Positions 1 through 15,032 of a stretch of DNA of 64,000 bases are shown here, piece after piece. Positions within the stretch are counted from its first letter, which is position 1, and each line of letters begins with the position of its first letter. The stretch spans positions 1 to 64,000 of the forward strand of contig NZ_QVTD01000010.1 of the NCBI RefSeq assembly GCF_003429105.1, in the 5' to 3' direction. This stretch comes from Peribacillus glennii (GTDB taxonomy: Bacteria; Bacillota; Bacilli; Bacillales; DSM-1321). The translations under genes were made by a program, and so were the position numbers. The notes beneath the pieces were generated by a model. It was not told the origin of the DNA. It saw only the letters and a list, made by a program, of their open reading frames with translations, and did not search any database.

Positions 1-96
1 GCTTTGCTCCTTCGCCTGTTTCCTCGCCAGCGCGGCTGCTTTTGCTTTGGCGGCAGCTTCTGTTTTTAATTCTTCCAGGCTTTTTTCACCGTCCAT
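1..96 (-). CDS. nuoC: NADH-quinone oxidoreductase subunit C, N-terminal fragment
   Basis: This is the first 32 codons of a gene that runs off the left edge of the window. It starts with ATG at 96, two bases after the nuoB stop. The visible peptide begins MDGEKSLEELKTEAAAKAKA and is rich in Ala, Lys and Glu. An Ala/Lys-rich N-terminal extension is common in Bacillaceae NuoC. The identity rests mainly on position after nuoA-nuoB, because none of the conserved 30-kDa subunit domain is in view. The product would belong to the peripheral arm of complex I. Confidence 0.75.
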   Translation of the reverse strand, partial: MDGEKSLEELKTEAAAKAKAAALARKQAKEQS

Positions 97-98
97 GA

Positions 99-611
99 CT
101 ACATCACCTTCTTCCCGGTTTTTGCTTCATGGCGGATTTTCTCTCTCAATTTATTTATGCCGTAAATTAGGGCGGCCGGATTTGGCGGGCACCCAGGTAT
201 GTATACATCTACGGGAACAATTTGGTCCACGCCTTTCACCACCGAGTAAGATTTTACATACGGTCCGCCGGCAGTAGCACAGGACCCCATGGCAATCACC
301 CACTTGGGTTCAGGCATTTGATCATACAATCGCCTTAAGATAGGTGCCATTTTTTTGGTGACAGTTCCTGAAACGATCATAACGTCAGACTGCCTTGGAG
401 AAGTACGAAAAAATGAACCAAAACGATCTAAGTCATAATGTGAAGAACCGACTCCCATCATTTCAATTGCACAACAGGCCAGTCCAAATGTCATTGGCCA
501 CAAGGAGTTGCTCCGAGCCCACCCCTTTACCTGCTCGAGGGTTGATAAGAAAACACTCCGACGCAATTCTTCCATTTCTGATGGCGATACCCCTTCTAAT
601 GTTAAGTCCAT
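99..611 (-). CDS. nuoB: NADH-quinone oxidoreductase subunit B
   Basis: NuoB carries the N2 [4Fe-4S] cluster of complex I, the last iron-sulfur centre before quinone. The tandem cysteines of that cluster are visible in [10 protein letters not shown], with further conserved cysteines in MGSCATAGG and IPGCPPNP. I place the start at ATG 611 (MDLTLEGV), because GAAGGTG lies about five bases upstream. An earlier in-frame ATG at 632 lies within the nuoA reading frame and lacks a ribosome site. The product is 170 residues. The start overlaps the end of nuoA by 10 bases, which suggests coupled translation. Confidence 0.95.
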   Translation of the reverse strand: MDLTLEGVSPSEMEELRRSVFLSTLEQVKGWARSNSLWPMTFGLACCAIEMMGVGSSHYDLDRFGSFFRTSPRQSDVMIVSGTVTKKMAPILRRLYDQMPEPKWVIAMGSCATAGGPYVKSYSVVKGVDQIVPVDVYIPGCPPNPAALIYGINKLREKIRHEAKTGKKVM

Positions 612-976
612 TTTAACACCTTCTTCCTCCATGCGTAGACCAGTCCGATCAATAGCATGAATACAAATATCAGCATCTCGATCAACGCAAAAATCCCAAG
701 CTTCTCATAGGCTACTGCCCATGGATACAAAAACACCGTTTCTACATCAAAGATGACAAACATAAGCCCGAAAATATAGTAGCGGACATTGAACTGGACC
801 CTTGAATCATGGAAGGGTTCCATACCGCTCTCGTAAGTGGTATACTTCGCCTCTATCGGTTTGTACGGACGAAGCAGTTTGCCAATAAAAAGAGATATTA
901 TCGGCAAAAGTACACCTAAACAGAGAAACACAAATACTATCAGATAATTATTCTGATAAATATTCAAATCCTCCAT
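602..976 (-). CDS. nuoA: NADH-quinone oxidoreductase subunit A
   Basis: NuoA is a small membrane subunit of complex I with three predicted membrane helices: near the N-terminus ([19 protein letters not shown]), in the middle ([20 protein letters not shown]) and at the C-terminus. The conserved acidic stretch FDVETVF and the motif YESGMEP are visible. The ATG at 976 is preferred over a TTG at 982, because GGGAGG lies six bases before the ATG and would abut the TTG. The product is 124 residues. It is the first gene of the nuo operon. B. subtilis itself lacks this operon. Confidence 0.95.
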   Translation of the reverse strand: MEDLNIYQNNYLIVFVFLCLGVLLPIISLFIGKLLRPYKPIEAKYTTYESGMEPFHDSRVQFNVRYYIFGLMFVIFDVETVFLYPWAVAYEKLGIFALIEMLIFVFMLLIGLVYAWRKKVLKWT

Positions 977-1062
977 GGGCAACCTCCCTGCCTGGTTTTT
1001 GACATCAAAATCTACGTTTGTTCTTTGCCGGCCCGCAATAGTTTTCTTGGAAAAAATAGGTT

Positions 1063-1081
1063 TGTAAACGTATACATTATA
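1063..1081 (-). promoter_or_regulatory. nuo promoter -10 and cre-like site
   Basis: On the minus strand an extended -10 element, TGTTATAAT, has its TATAAT at 1076-1081. A 14-base sequence, TGTAAACGTATACA at 1063-1076, follows directly. It matches the CcpA cre consensus TGWAANCGNTNWCA at all but one position. No good -35 was found, which fits an extended -10 promoter. A cre overlapping the transcription start would imply glucose repression of complex I. This is inference from sequence only. Confidence 0.5.
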
Positions 1082-1222
1082 ACATTCCGTGAGAATAAAA
1101 GGTAGAAATTCTTAGGAAGTTCAGCCTTTCTTAACATTAGATAATATGTAAATAATTTCATAATATTTCTCTTCCCGCTTAGAAGTTCCAAAATGGTTCC
1201 AAATTATCAAAACACAAAAACA

Positions 1223-1256
1223 GCAAAAAAGCACTATCCATAACATGGATAGTGCT
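1223..1256 (-). terminator. Intrinsic terminator of the atp operon
   Basis: A perfect 12-bp stem (AGCACTATCCAT against ATGGATAGTGCT) with a three-base loop is followed on the minus strand by a T run. It lies five bases after the atpC stop. Confidence 0.9.
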
Positions 1257-1261
1257 CATTA

Positions 1262-1666
<405 letters not shown>

Positions 1667-1691
1667 TTAAATACCCTCCTTGGTCCCTTCC

Positions 1692-3122
<1,431 letters not shown>

Positions 3123-3126
3123 CTAT

Positions 3127-3170
3127 AAAAAGGCTGCGGGATGCCATTTCGTACAGGCTCCCCGACGGCC
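3127..3170 (-). other. Terminator-like hairpin between atpG and atpD
   Basis: On the minus strand an imperfect stem (3156-3170 against 3132-3145, about 12 pairs with one mismatch and bulges) is followed at once by five T residues (3127-3131). It lies inside the operon, between the gamma and beta genes. It could be a partial terminator or a processing site that sets subunit ratios. No experiment is known to me. Confidence 0.55.
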
Positions 3171-3183
3171 ATAAATTATCGTT

Positions 3184-4041
<858 letters not shown>

Positions 4042-4076
4042 TCATTCTCACCACCCTTTTACAAATTTTAGACCGA

Positions 4077-5600
<1,524 letters not shown>

Positions 5601-5610
5601 CTAAAGAATG

Positions 5611-6749
<1,139 letters not shown>

Positions 6750-6792
6750 CTATTGTTTAAAATGCATATAATATACTGATTGTGGACATAAA

Positions 6793-6833
6793 GGAATGGC
6801 GAAGGTCCTCATCGAAGCAACTTCGCCATTACC
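6793..6833 (-). other. Stem-loop between atpE and atpF
   Basis: A perfect 10-bp inverted repeat (AATGGCGAAG at 6795-6804, CTTCGCCATT at 6821-6830) with a 16-base loop lies in the largest gap inside the operon. No T run follows on the minus strand. It may stabilise the 3' end of atpE mRNA, since the c subunit is needed in excess. That role is inference. Confidence 0.55.
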
Positions 6834-6851
6834 TGCGTATGTCTCTTATCC

Positions 6852-7109
<258 letters not shown>

Positions 7110-7145
7110 TTATAATTCCTGTTCAATAATGAACAAATTTTATAA

Positions 7146-7883
<738 letters not shown>

Positions 7884-7887
7884 TTAT

Positions 7888-8271
7888 TCACCTCTCTTTT
7901 TTCTCTCGACGTAAATTTTGGATAAAAAAATCTATTATAATGACCACATATGCCGTCATTAATCCAATAACCATACTTACGACATGAAAGTGTTCCGGAT
8001 ACCTGAGCGCAACTACGGCAGCCAGTGCCCCAATTGCGATCCTGGTTAACGTGCCAAGCGATTTCGCTTTCTCGTTAGCAGCTACCGCTTCGGAAAACTT
8101 CCGGTTTTTCCGGACCAATGACCAGAGATTGAACAGGCTGAAGCCTGTGCCGAGTATCAGGCCCATGAAAATGGTGTAATACGGAGTAAATCCGGCTCCT
8201 AATACATAGAGGACCAAGAGGAACATTATGTATGTCCGTTGCCTCTTAAACATAGATTGTAATTCTGGCAT
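7888..8271 (-). CDS. atpI: ATP synthase accessory protein AtpI
   Basis: A 127-residue membrane protein with four predicted helices. It is the usual second gene of Bacillus atp operons. AtpI-family proteins help assemble the c-ring, and a role in cation supply has been suggested in alkaliphiles. The N-terminus (MPELQSMFKRQRTYIMF) is basic and cytoplasmic. It begins eight bases after the atpZ stop, with AGGAG just inside the end of that gene. Confidence 0.85.
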   Translation of the reverse strand: MPELQSMFKRQRTYIMFLLVLYVLGAGFTPYYTIFMGLILGTGFSLFNLWSLVRKNRKFSEAVAANEKAKSLGTLTRIAIGALAAVVALRYPEHFHVVSMVIGLMTAYVVIIIDFFIQNLRREKKER

Positions 8272-8279
8272 TATAGATT

Positions 8280-8501
8280 TTATTCTCCTGAAAAATATCG
8301 TCGGACTGTACGCAGCATCGCAAAGATGCCTGCAGCAAGTCCTAAAAGAAGACCAACCACCAAAAACAGCGGAGCAGCGCCCAGCTTTCCGTCAAGCCAT
8401 CTTCCAACAAAGATGCCGAATAATATGGATCCGGCCAATTGTGATAGAACGGCAGACATTAAAGCCATCGCTTTAAAGGGGTAGCGATTGTGTTGACGCA
8501 T
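8280..8501 (-). CDS. atpZ: AtpZ/AtpI-family protein, first gene of atp operon
   Basis: A 73-residue protein with two membrane helices (residues about 13-35 and 44-65) separated by RWLDGKLGAAP. This fits the AtpZ group found upstream of atpI in several Bacillus species. The ATG at 8501 (MRQHNRYPF) is preferred to one at 8510, because GAGG lies nine bases before the former and directly against the latter. It is the first gene after the operon promoter. The function is poorly defined. Magnesium or calcium transport together with AtpI has been proposed in alkaliphiles. Confidence 0.75.
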   Translation of the reverse strand: MRQHNRYPFKAMALMSAVLSQLAGSILFGIFVGRWLDGKLGAAPLFLVVGLLLGLAAGIFAMLRTVRRYFSGE

Positions 8502-8614
8502 AGTGTGCATCCTCGCGGTTGATTAGTAGACGGATATAATATTTCCATTGTGCAAAAGTGGGAAAATAAATTGCACAGAATCTTTTGTAAACCCTCTCAT
8601 TTATACCCTTAGTT

Positions 8615-8643
8615 AGCATACAATAGGCTACTATTAATGTCAA
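8615..8643 (-). promoter_or_regulatory. SigA promoter of the atp operon
   Basis: On the minus strand TTGACA (8638-8643) is followed after exactly 17 bases by TATGCT (8615-8620). The start of atpZ is about 110 bases downstream. No other promoter-like pair of similar quality was seen in this gap. Confidence 0.75.
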
Positions 8644-8680
8644 CGAAACGCTTAGTGAAAATTGTCACAGGTTTGAAATG

Positions 8681-8710
8681 TTAACTAAATGTTCACATTT
8701 AGTTCGTTAA
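8681..8710. repeat. Inverted repeat between protease gene and atp promoter
   Basis: AACTAAATGT (8683-8692) and ACATTTAGTT (8695-8704) form a 10-bp perfect palindrome with a two-base centre. It sits just upstream of the atp promoter and just after the protease stop. It lacks a T run on the minus strand, so it is a weak terminator candidate. It could instead be an operator. Confidence 0.45.
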
Positions 8711-8747
8711 ATAATGATTGACACGGGAAATGTCACAAAGTTTAAAA

Positions 8748-10967
8748 TTATTCAATTTGAATCATTGCATCAATCCTGTCTTCTTTTCCGGACTTTTTGG
8801 CAAAAACAATCGCTTTATATATTCCTTTAGGCGGGAGTTTTTCTCTGGGAATATCTTTTTTCACCATTCCTCCCGGGTTATTCCTTCCCCAGTCCATGAA
8901 GCCGGCAAATTGCAGGTTGTCTTCATTATATAAAGCGATGCCGAATTCCTCAGCGCCCCGCGGCAAATACATCTCATACCTGTAAGTGCCTTCTTTATCT
9001 CCCTCTCCGAAGTCGAACCCCATGACCCTTGGGTAATTCGGTTCTTCTTTTACATATAAAAACGGCAGGCTAATCCTGTTCGTGCCTTCGAGCAAGGTTA
9101 GGTATCCGTCATAAATCCCTTTTTCCATTTCATTCGGACTCACCTGCAGGCCGATGGTAATTTGTTTTTGTTCCCCTGGTTTTACTGTAAACGAGGAAGG
9201 GAATTTCCAGGTAATCCCTTGCTCCCTTTTAGGAAAGGTAAACGAATAATGCTTTATGGTTTTACCCTCGTTTCCGACCGTGACCTTTTCGAGATGCTCA
9301 TCAATACCTTCCTTGTTTTCATACATACCGAAAGATAAGGATCCAGGAACCAGTATAGTATCTGCTTTCACTGCCTTATCGATTTGCAGCCTCCCCGCTC
9401 CCTGCTCATATGTCCGATACGGCTGCCTGTTTTCATTTACCAGTGGTTTCGATGTGGACATCAAGGCCGATTTGACCTGCCCAGGAGACCAGTCCGGATG
9501 CGCCTGCAAAATAAGTGCGCTTGCCCCTGCTACATGCGGGGCGGCCATGCTTGTCCCCTGTAAAGCAAGATATCCGGAAGGAATTGTGCTTTTAATAGCC
9601 ACTCCCGGTGCGAGGATATCCGGTTTTATTCCCCATGTCACGGTTACAGGCCCTCTTGAACTGAAATCCGCCAGTTTGTCTTCTTCCTTCTTATATAGAA
9701 AACGGACATCTCCATTTCCCCCAATAAGGAGTGTTTGTTTTAATCGTTCTCCTGCCGCTTTATCAATGGAAGCCGCAGGAATATTCCTCTGTTCTTCCAG
9801 GGAACCAATGAATCCCCCTTTTGTGTTGTTATAGATAATGACACCTTTTGCTCCCGCCTTCTCTGCATTTCTCACCTTTTCATCAAAGGTCAGTTTGCCG
9901 CGTTTTAGCAGCACGATTTTACCCTTGGCATGATGTAACTCTTTTCTGTATCCCACCCCCCCATACATAAGTAGTCCTGAGAATGATAAATTCCACTCCT
10001 CTACGCCCTGCAGCGGCATCAGCCTGATCTCCTTTCGTCGGGCCCCCAGCCCTGCCACTAAATAAGGAACGCGAAGCGGCGGTGTTGATGCACCTACGGA
10101 TATGGCTTTTTCCGCTGTTCCCGGGGAACCGACCGTCCACACATCCGGTCCGGAGTTGCCATTTGAAGTAACGGCAACGATGCCCTGGTCCACGGCTTTA
10201 TTCAACGCCTGGGAGATAGGCAGATCAGGACCGTTGACATTGTTACCTAAAGAAAGATTCAGGACATCGACCTTGTCTTCAATCGCGGCTTCTATGGCGG
10301 CCAAAACCTGCTCTGTGTTGCCGACACCGCCAGGTCCGAGAGCCCGGTAAGCATAAATCTCAGCTTCAGGTGCAACCCCTTTCATTTTCCCATTTGCTGC
10401 AATGATTCCTGCCACATGAGTTCCATGTACAGTAGCTAAACCAGCGCTTCCTTTTGTTTCCATTGGGTCACGGTCTCCATCGACAAAATCCCGGCCAAAA
10501 CGATAAGTTCTTCTTAAATCAGGATGATTATAATCGATACCTGTATCAATGACACCTACCTTAATTCCTTTTCCGGTTATCCGCTGGTTTTTTTCGTCAA
10601 ACAAGTTGCGGATTTTGTCAGCACCGATAAACGGGATGCTTCCTTCCATTTCTGCCTGATAATAAGATACCTGTGATACATTGCTGATCAACCGTTCTTT
10701 TTTCAATTCCTCCATTTCCTTGACTTTGCCCGCAACTGAAAATCCGGATAATGCATGCTGATACACACAGCGCACTTTTAAAGACGGGTATTTTTCTAAG
10801 AGCTTTCGGATGGATGATGTATCAGCCTGCTCCTTTAACGTGACGATCGCTGTCGCTGTTTCAGCAGGAGAGATTTGCGGCAGCGGGGGGATTCGGATCG
10901 CGGATCGCGGAAACGTTTCTGGAATGACTAATAATAAAGATAATAGCAATACAACTTTTTTCATCAT
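8748..10967 (-). CDS. Secreted subtilisin-like (S8) serine protease, Vpr-like
   Basis: A 739-residue exported protease. A signal peptide (KKVVLLLSLLLVIP) is followed by an inhibitor-I9-like propeptide (about 35-105) and the S8 catalytic domain. Catalytic residues visible are Asp141 (VIDTGIDYNHPDL), His181 (HGTHVAG) and Ser473 (GTSMAAPH), with Asn271 as likely oxyanion residue. A protease-associated insert (about 300-425) lies between His and Ser, as in Vpr. A beta-rich C-terminal region follows (about 530-739), and no cell-wall anchor was seen. The product probably degrades extracellular protein. It lies between upp and the atp operon, which are closer in B. subtilis, so it appears to be an accessory insertion. 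Confidence 0.88.
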   Translation of the reverse strand: MMKKVVLLLSLLLVIPETFPRSAIRIPPLPQISPAETATAIVTLKEQADTSSIRKLLEKYPSLKVRCVYQHALSGFSVAGKVKEMEELKKERLISNVSQVSYYQAEMEGSIPFIGADKIRNLFDEKNQRITGKGIKVGVIDTGIDYNHPDLRRTYRFGRDFVDGDRDPMETKGSAGLATVHGTHVAGIIAANGKMKGVAPEAEIYAYRALGPGGVGNTEQVLAAIEAAIEDKVDVLNLSLGNNVNGPDLPISQALNKAVDQGIVAVTSNGNSGPDVWTVGSPGTAEKAISVGASTPPLRVPYLVAGLGARRKEIRLMPLQGVEEWNLSFSGLLMYGGVGYRKELHHAKGKIVLLKRGKLTFDEKVRNAEKAGAKGVIIYNNTKGGFIGSLEEQRNIPAASIDKAAGERLKQTLLIGGNGDVRFLYKKEEDKLADFSSRGPVTVTWGIKPDILAPGVAIKSTIPSGYLALQGTSMAAPHVAGASALILQAHPDWSPGQVKSALMSTSKPLVNENRQPYRTYEQGAGRLQIDKAVKADTILVPGSLSFGMYENKEGIDEHLEKVTVGNEGKTIKHYSFTFPKREQGITWKFPSSFTVKPGEQKQITIGLQVSPNEMEKGIYDGYLTLLEGTNRISLPFLYVKEEPNYPRVMGFDFGEGDKEGTYRYEMYLPRGAEEFGIALYNEDNLQFAGFMDWGRNNPGGMVKKDIPREKLPPKGIYKAIVFAKKSGKEDRIDAMIQIE

Positions 10968-11095
10968 CTAAAAGCCCCCTCTTTTTCCATAGGTTTTCAC
11001 TGCATCCTTAAGCTATTCGCGAATGGACAAGGAAGTTTGTAACTATTTGAGTCGGACTAAAGAAGCAAGCTTGATAAATTGCATGGTTTATTTTT

Positions 11096-11219
11096 AGCTC
11101 ATTTAAGCTCCGGCTGCATAGGCTCAGAGAAAGCTCGCTTTGGCTGGGGCTATATAGTCAGAGCAACCTTTCAGCTTTGCTGAAAGGCATGTGAAACATG
11201 GGTTTAACATGAATGGGCC
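11096..11219 (+). repeat. Dispersed 124-nt structured repeat R1, copy A
   Basis: This element matches, base for base over most of its length, the reverse complement of 45417-45540, and both copies are 124 bases. Shared blocks include GCTCATTTAAGC, GAAAGCTCGC, GAGCAACCTTTC and GAAAGGCATGTGAAAC. Its ends, AGCTCATT and AATGGGCC, are an imperfect form of the terminal inverted repeat in copy B. Internal hairpins (CCTTTCAG with CTGAAAGG; GTGAAAC with GGTTTAAC) are kept between copies. Confidence 0.85.
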
Positions 11220-11328
11220 AAAAATATATGGAAGACAGCTTTACACGGAAAAATTAAACTTATTTAGCCCTTCCTTTTATTAAGATTCCTTTTCTTTCAT
11301 TCCATCGGCAGCTCGACATTTCTTGCAT

Positions 11329-11353
11329 AAAAAAAACCGCCCAATAAGGACGG
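11329..11353 (-). terminator. Intrinsic terminator of upp
   Basis: On the minus strand CCGTCC-TTATT-GGGCGG is followed by eight T residues. It lies about 57 bases after the upp stop. Confidence 0.85.
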
Positions 11354-11409
11354 AGTTCACGTACGAATATTTTGACCTGCAAGAATAGCCTGCCGTTTTC
11401 CCGTTTTGA

Positions 11410-12063
<654 letters not shown>

Positions 12064-12189
12064 TTATGACTCTTTTTGCGCAATCATTTTTATCTCGTGC
12101 GTCGGTCACTTCTACCCATTTTACAGAAAAAGTTTTCATACTTCAACAAAGAGAGGCAAAATGCGGGACAACCAAAAAATGAGAGACGG

Positions 12190-12216
12190 AAAAACCGTCC
12201 CCCGTGAGGAGGACGG
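12190..12216 (-). terminator. Intrinsic terminator of glyA
   Basis: CCGTCC (minus strand, 12211-12216) pairs with GGACGG (12195-12200) and is followed by five T residues. It starts eight bases after the glyA stop. Confidence 0.8.
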
Positions 12217-12223
12217 CTCAGAT

Positions 12224-13465
12224 TTAGTACGTTGGATACAATTCATATTTACCTGAAAGAGCCGTGACACGCTGTTTTGCTTCTTCCAGTTTTGCTTCAT
12301 CTTCATGATTTTTTAAAACCAGGCCGATAATGGATGCAATCTCATCCATATCTGAAGGCCCAAAGCCCCGTGATGTGACGGCTGCAGTGCCGATACGGAT
12401 GCCGCTTGTTACAAACGGGCTTTCCGGATCGAAAGGAATCGTATTTTTATTAACGGTGATCCCGATATCATCCAATGCTTTTTCAGCAATCTTTCCAGTG
12501 AGGTTGATAGAACGTAGATCCAGTAACAACAAGTGGTTATCCGTACCGCCGGAAACAAGGTCCAGTCCTTCCTTCTTTAATGCTGCAGCCAGCCGCTGGG
12601 CATTGTCGATGATCTGCTGTGAATACTTTGTAAAATCATCCTGAAGCGCTTCGCCGAATGCGACAGCTTTGGCTGCGATGACATGCATGAGCGGCCCGCC
12701 CTGGATGCCAGGGAAGATCGATTTATCAATTTTCTTTGCAAATTCTTCTTTACAAAGAATCATGCCGCCGCGCGGCCCGCGAAGTGTTTTATGTGTGGTT
12801 GTCGTAACGAAATCGGCATACGGTACCGGGCTTGGATGAAGTCCTGCCGCAACGAGCCCTGCGATGTGGGCCATATCCACCATTAAGTAAGCTCCCACCT
12901 CGTCGGCGATTTCCCTGAAGCGTTTAAAATCGATGACGCGCGGATACGCGCTTGCACCGGCCACAATCAATTTCGGCTTATGCTGACGGGCTTTTTCCAG
13001 TACATCGTCATAGTTGATTAATTGATTTTCCTCATCAACGCCATATTCGACGAAGTTATATTGAACGCCGCTGAAGTTAACCGGGCTGCCGTGGGTTAAA
13101 TGGCCGCCATGCGAAAGATTCATCCCAAGAACCGTATCACCCGGCTCAAGAATTGTAAAATAAACCGCCATATTGGCCTGCGCACCTGAATGAGGCTGAA
13201 CATTGGCATGTTCCGCACCGAAAATCTGCTTTGCCCGGTCCCTTGCCAAATCTTCTACTACGTCAACATACTCACATCCGCCATAGTACCGCTTGCCGGG
13301 ATATCCTTCCGCATACTTGTTCGTCAATACAGATCCTTGTGCCTCCATGACGGCTTCACTCACAAAGTTTTCAGAAGCAATCAGCTCAATCTTGCTTCGT
13401 TGACGGCCCAATTCTTTCTGAATGGCCTTAAATACTTGTTCATCCTGTTTCGCTAATCGGTTCAT
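12224..13465 (-). CDS. glyA: Serine hydroxymethyltransferase
   Basis: GlyA is a PLP enzyme that converts serine and tetrahydrofolate to glycine and methylene-tetrahydrofolate, feeding purine and thymidylate synthesis. The 413-residue protein has the PLP-lysine segment [14 protein letters not shown] and the N-terminal [27 protein letters not shown] precedes the ATG. A pair of PurR-like boxes lies about 150-190 bases upstream, in keeping with glyA being in the PurR regulon of B. subtilis. Confidence 0.98.
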   Translation of the reverse strand: MNRLAKQDEQVFKAIQKELGRQRSKIELIASENFVSEAVMEAQGSVLTNKYAEGYPGKRYYGGCEYVDVVEDLARDRAKQIFGAEHANVQPHSGAQANMAVYFTILEPGDTVLGMNLSHGGHLTHGSPVNFSGVQYNFVEYGVDEENQLINYDDVLEKARQHKPKLIVAGASAYPRVIDFKRFREIADEVGAYLMVDMAHIAGLVAAGLHPSPVPYADFVTTTTHKTLRGPRGGMILCKEEFAKKIDKSIFPGIQGGPLMHVIAAKAVAFGEALQDDFTKYSQQIIDNAQRLAAALKKEGLDLVSGGTDNHLLLLDLRSINLTGKIAEKALDDIGITVNKNTIPFDPESPFVTSGIRIGTAAVTSRGFGPSDMDEIASIIGLVLKNHEDEAKLEEAKQRVTALSGKYELYPTY

Positions 13466-13608
13466 GGAAATCCTCCTCCGGGTTATCGTTCAATTGCAGA
13501 CTATATGTAAAAACCTCTTCATATAGAAAAATAACGGCCAAGCATTTTCCGAAAATTCCTTTTTTATTTTAACACGTTAGATTTGACAGCGGTAGTAGGT
13601 TCTTGCAC

Positions 13609-13652
13609 TTTTTCGAACATTAAAGAAAAAAGCTATACAATTGTTCGGTTAT
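13609..13652. promoter_or_regulatory. Candidate PurR PurBox pair upstream of glyA
   Basis: The PurBox consensus is AWWWCCGAACWWT. The inverse complement of 13640-13652 matches it fully (ATAACCGAACAAT). An opposing box at 13609-13621 (TTTTTCGAACATT) matches 11 of 13 positions. The boxes face each other with 18 bases between, close to the 16-17 known in B. subtilis. Binding is inferred. Confidence 0.6.
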
Positions 13653-13700
13653 CGAATGAATTCTTGATTGATCATTCTGTTTTCACCTACCCTTAGCCCT

Positions 13701-13727
13701 AAAACAAAAACCCTCTAATAAAGAGGG
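13701..13727 (-). terminator. Intrinsic terminator of ywlG
   Basis: CCCTCT-AATAA-AGAGGG is followed on the minus strand by TTTTTGTTTT. It lies four bases after the ywlG stop. Confidence 0.9.
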
Positions 13728-13730
13728 CCA

Positions 13731-14324
13731 TTATGAACAGCTTTCATTTTCCGTCCGTTTCACATATACAGCCCTTTCGCCGCCAATCAACTTTGGACGC
13801 GTCTTTGCCATTGTCACATGGGCATGTCCTACCTCTTTGATGCTACCCCTTACAGGGACAGCCACATGCTTCAGATGCATCCCTATAAAGGTATCGCCTA
13901 TGTCAATCCCTGCATCGGCTTTGATATGTTCGACTACTACAGCCTCTTTGAGATGGTTATATGCAAAAGCCGCCATTGCTCCGCCTGCTGTGCGGACGGG
14001 AACAACCGAAACTTCCTCATACCCGCGGTTTTCAGCCACATGGCGGGGCAGTACAAGCGCCCTGTTTACATGCTCACAGCACTGAAAAGCGATCTCCACA
14101 CCTGTCTCTTTTTGAAAAGCATCGAATTCCCCGAATATCATTTCGGCTATTTCAATGGTGCCATCCGTACCAATGCGTTTTCCCGCCACTTCACTCGTAC
14201 TGCAGCCAACCACAAGCAACTTCCTGGCATCCAAACGGGCTTCGTTCTGTAAATCTTGCAAAACGGTATGGAGCTCACTTTTCCATTGTGCCAGTTTATT
14301 CGGTAGCGTTGTTTTGCTCTCCAT
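13731..14324 (-). CDS. ywlG: UPF0340 family protein YwlG
   Basis: A 197-residue conserved protein of unknown function found in this exact place in Bacillus genomes. Recognisable blocks are [28 protein letters not shown] and [19 protein letters not shown]. There is no signal peptide or membrane segment. The gene follows rpiB after 25 bases, so the two are probably cotranscribed. The conserved cysteines (GCSTSEV, QCCEH) suggest catalysis or metal binding, but no activity is known to me. Confidence 0.9.
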   Translation of the reverse strand: MESKTTLPNKLAQWKSELHTVLQDLQNEARLDARKLLVVGCSTSEVAGKRIGTDGTIEIAEMIFGEFDAFQKETGVEIAFQCCEHVNRALVLPRHVAENRGYEEVSVVPVRTAGGAMAAFAYNHLKEAVVVEHIKADAGIDIGDTFIGMHLKHVAVPVRGSIKEVGHAHVTMAKTRPKLIGGERAVYVKRTENESCS

Positions 14325-14349
14325 AGTAAAAACTCCGCCCTTTCGTCAA

Positions 14350-14796
14350 TTACCGGTTTTTCTCTTCATAGTCGGATATTTTGCCGATTCGGTTCGCATG
14401 CCGGCCAGCCTCGAATTCAGAAGTCAGCCAGGCCTTCGCAATTTCCCTGGCCAGGCCAGGTCCTATGACGCGTTCACCCATAGCCAATATATTGCTGTCA
14501 TTATGCTGTCTCGTCACTTTAGCACTAAATACATCATGGACAAGTGCACAGCGAATCCCTTTAACCTTATTGGCTGCAATGGACATCCCGATTCCCGTCC
14601 CGCAAACCAGGATTCCTCTGTCAAATTCACCGTTCGCCACTTTTTCGGCTACAGGCAGTGCATAATCCGGATAATCCACCGAAGTGTCACACTCGCAGCC
14701 AAAGTCTTCAAATTCAATCCCAAGTTCATTCATCAGGCTTTTGATTTCTTCGCGGATATTAATGCCGCCGTGATCGGATGCAATGGCTACTTTCAT
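14350..14796 (-). CDS. rpiB: Ribose-5-phosphate isomerase B
   Basis: RpiB interconverts ribose 5-phosphate and ribulose 5-phosphate. The 148-residue protein has the family landmarks SDHGG near the N-terminus, the anion-binding VCGTGIGMSIAANK with its catalytic cysteine, and the region TRQHNDSNILAMGERV. It corresponds to ywlF of B. subtilis. A ribosome site AGAGGAGAG lies before the ATG. A dispersed R2 element begins within about 20 bases upstream, so it occupies the promoter or leader region of this gene. Confidence 0.93.
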   Translation of the reverse strand: MKVAIASDHGGINIREEIKSLMNELGIEFEDFGCECDTSVDYPDYALPVAEKVANGEFDRGILVCGTGIGMSIAANKVKGIRCALVHDVFSAKVTRQHNDSNILAMGERVIGPGLAREIAKAWLTSEFEAGRHANRIGKISDYEEKNR

Positions 14797-14814
14797 ATCT
14801 ACTATACTCTCCTC

Positions 14815-15032
14815 TTTGTTGGCAGATAAAAGGATTTAACTTTCTAATCTGCATGAATCAGAACACAGACTGATGCGCCTTGCCCCTATTTCTTCTATGT
14901 GACCCCGCATCTCAAAAAGCTGACGCTTTGTTTCGTGCGAAGTAATGCTGCCGAAGCCTTCCTCGTCCTGCGGGCCTGACTGCGCCTTTGTTTTCACCTT
15001 TACAAAGGCTCGCCAATCGACGACTTTTCTAG
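14815..15032 (+). repeat. Dispersed ~218-nt structured repeat R2, copy 1
   Basis: One of three related elements (others at 36018-36177 and 62232-62450). Shared blocks include TTTGTTGGCAGATAA, ATCTGCAT-AATCAGAACACAGAC, GTGACCC, GCTTTGTTTCGTG, GCTGCCGAAGCCTTCCT, CTGCGCCTTTG and GCCAATCG-CG-TTTTCTA. On the minus strand GCCTTTGT pairs with ACAAAGGC as an 8-bp hairpin. It fills most of the 395-base gap upstream of rpiB, and no gene was found there. Confidence 0.85.

Larger units (their letters stand above)
10968..11409. other. Intergenic region, protease to upp
   Basis: This 442-base gap contains no convincing gene. It holds one copy of a dispersed 124-nt element (11096-11219) and the upp terminator (11329-11353). 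Short frames here lack ribosome sites. Confidence 0.7.
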
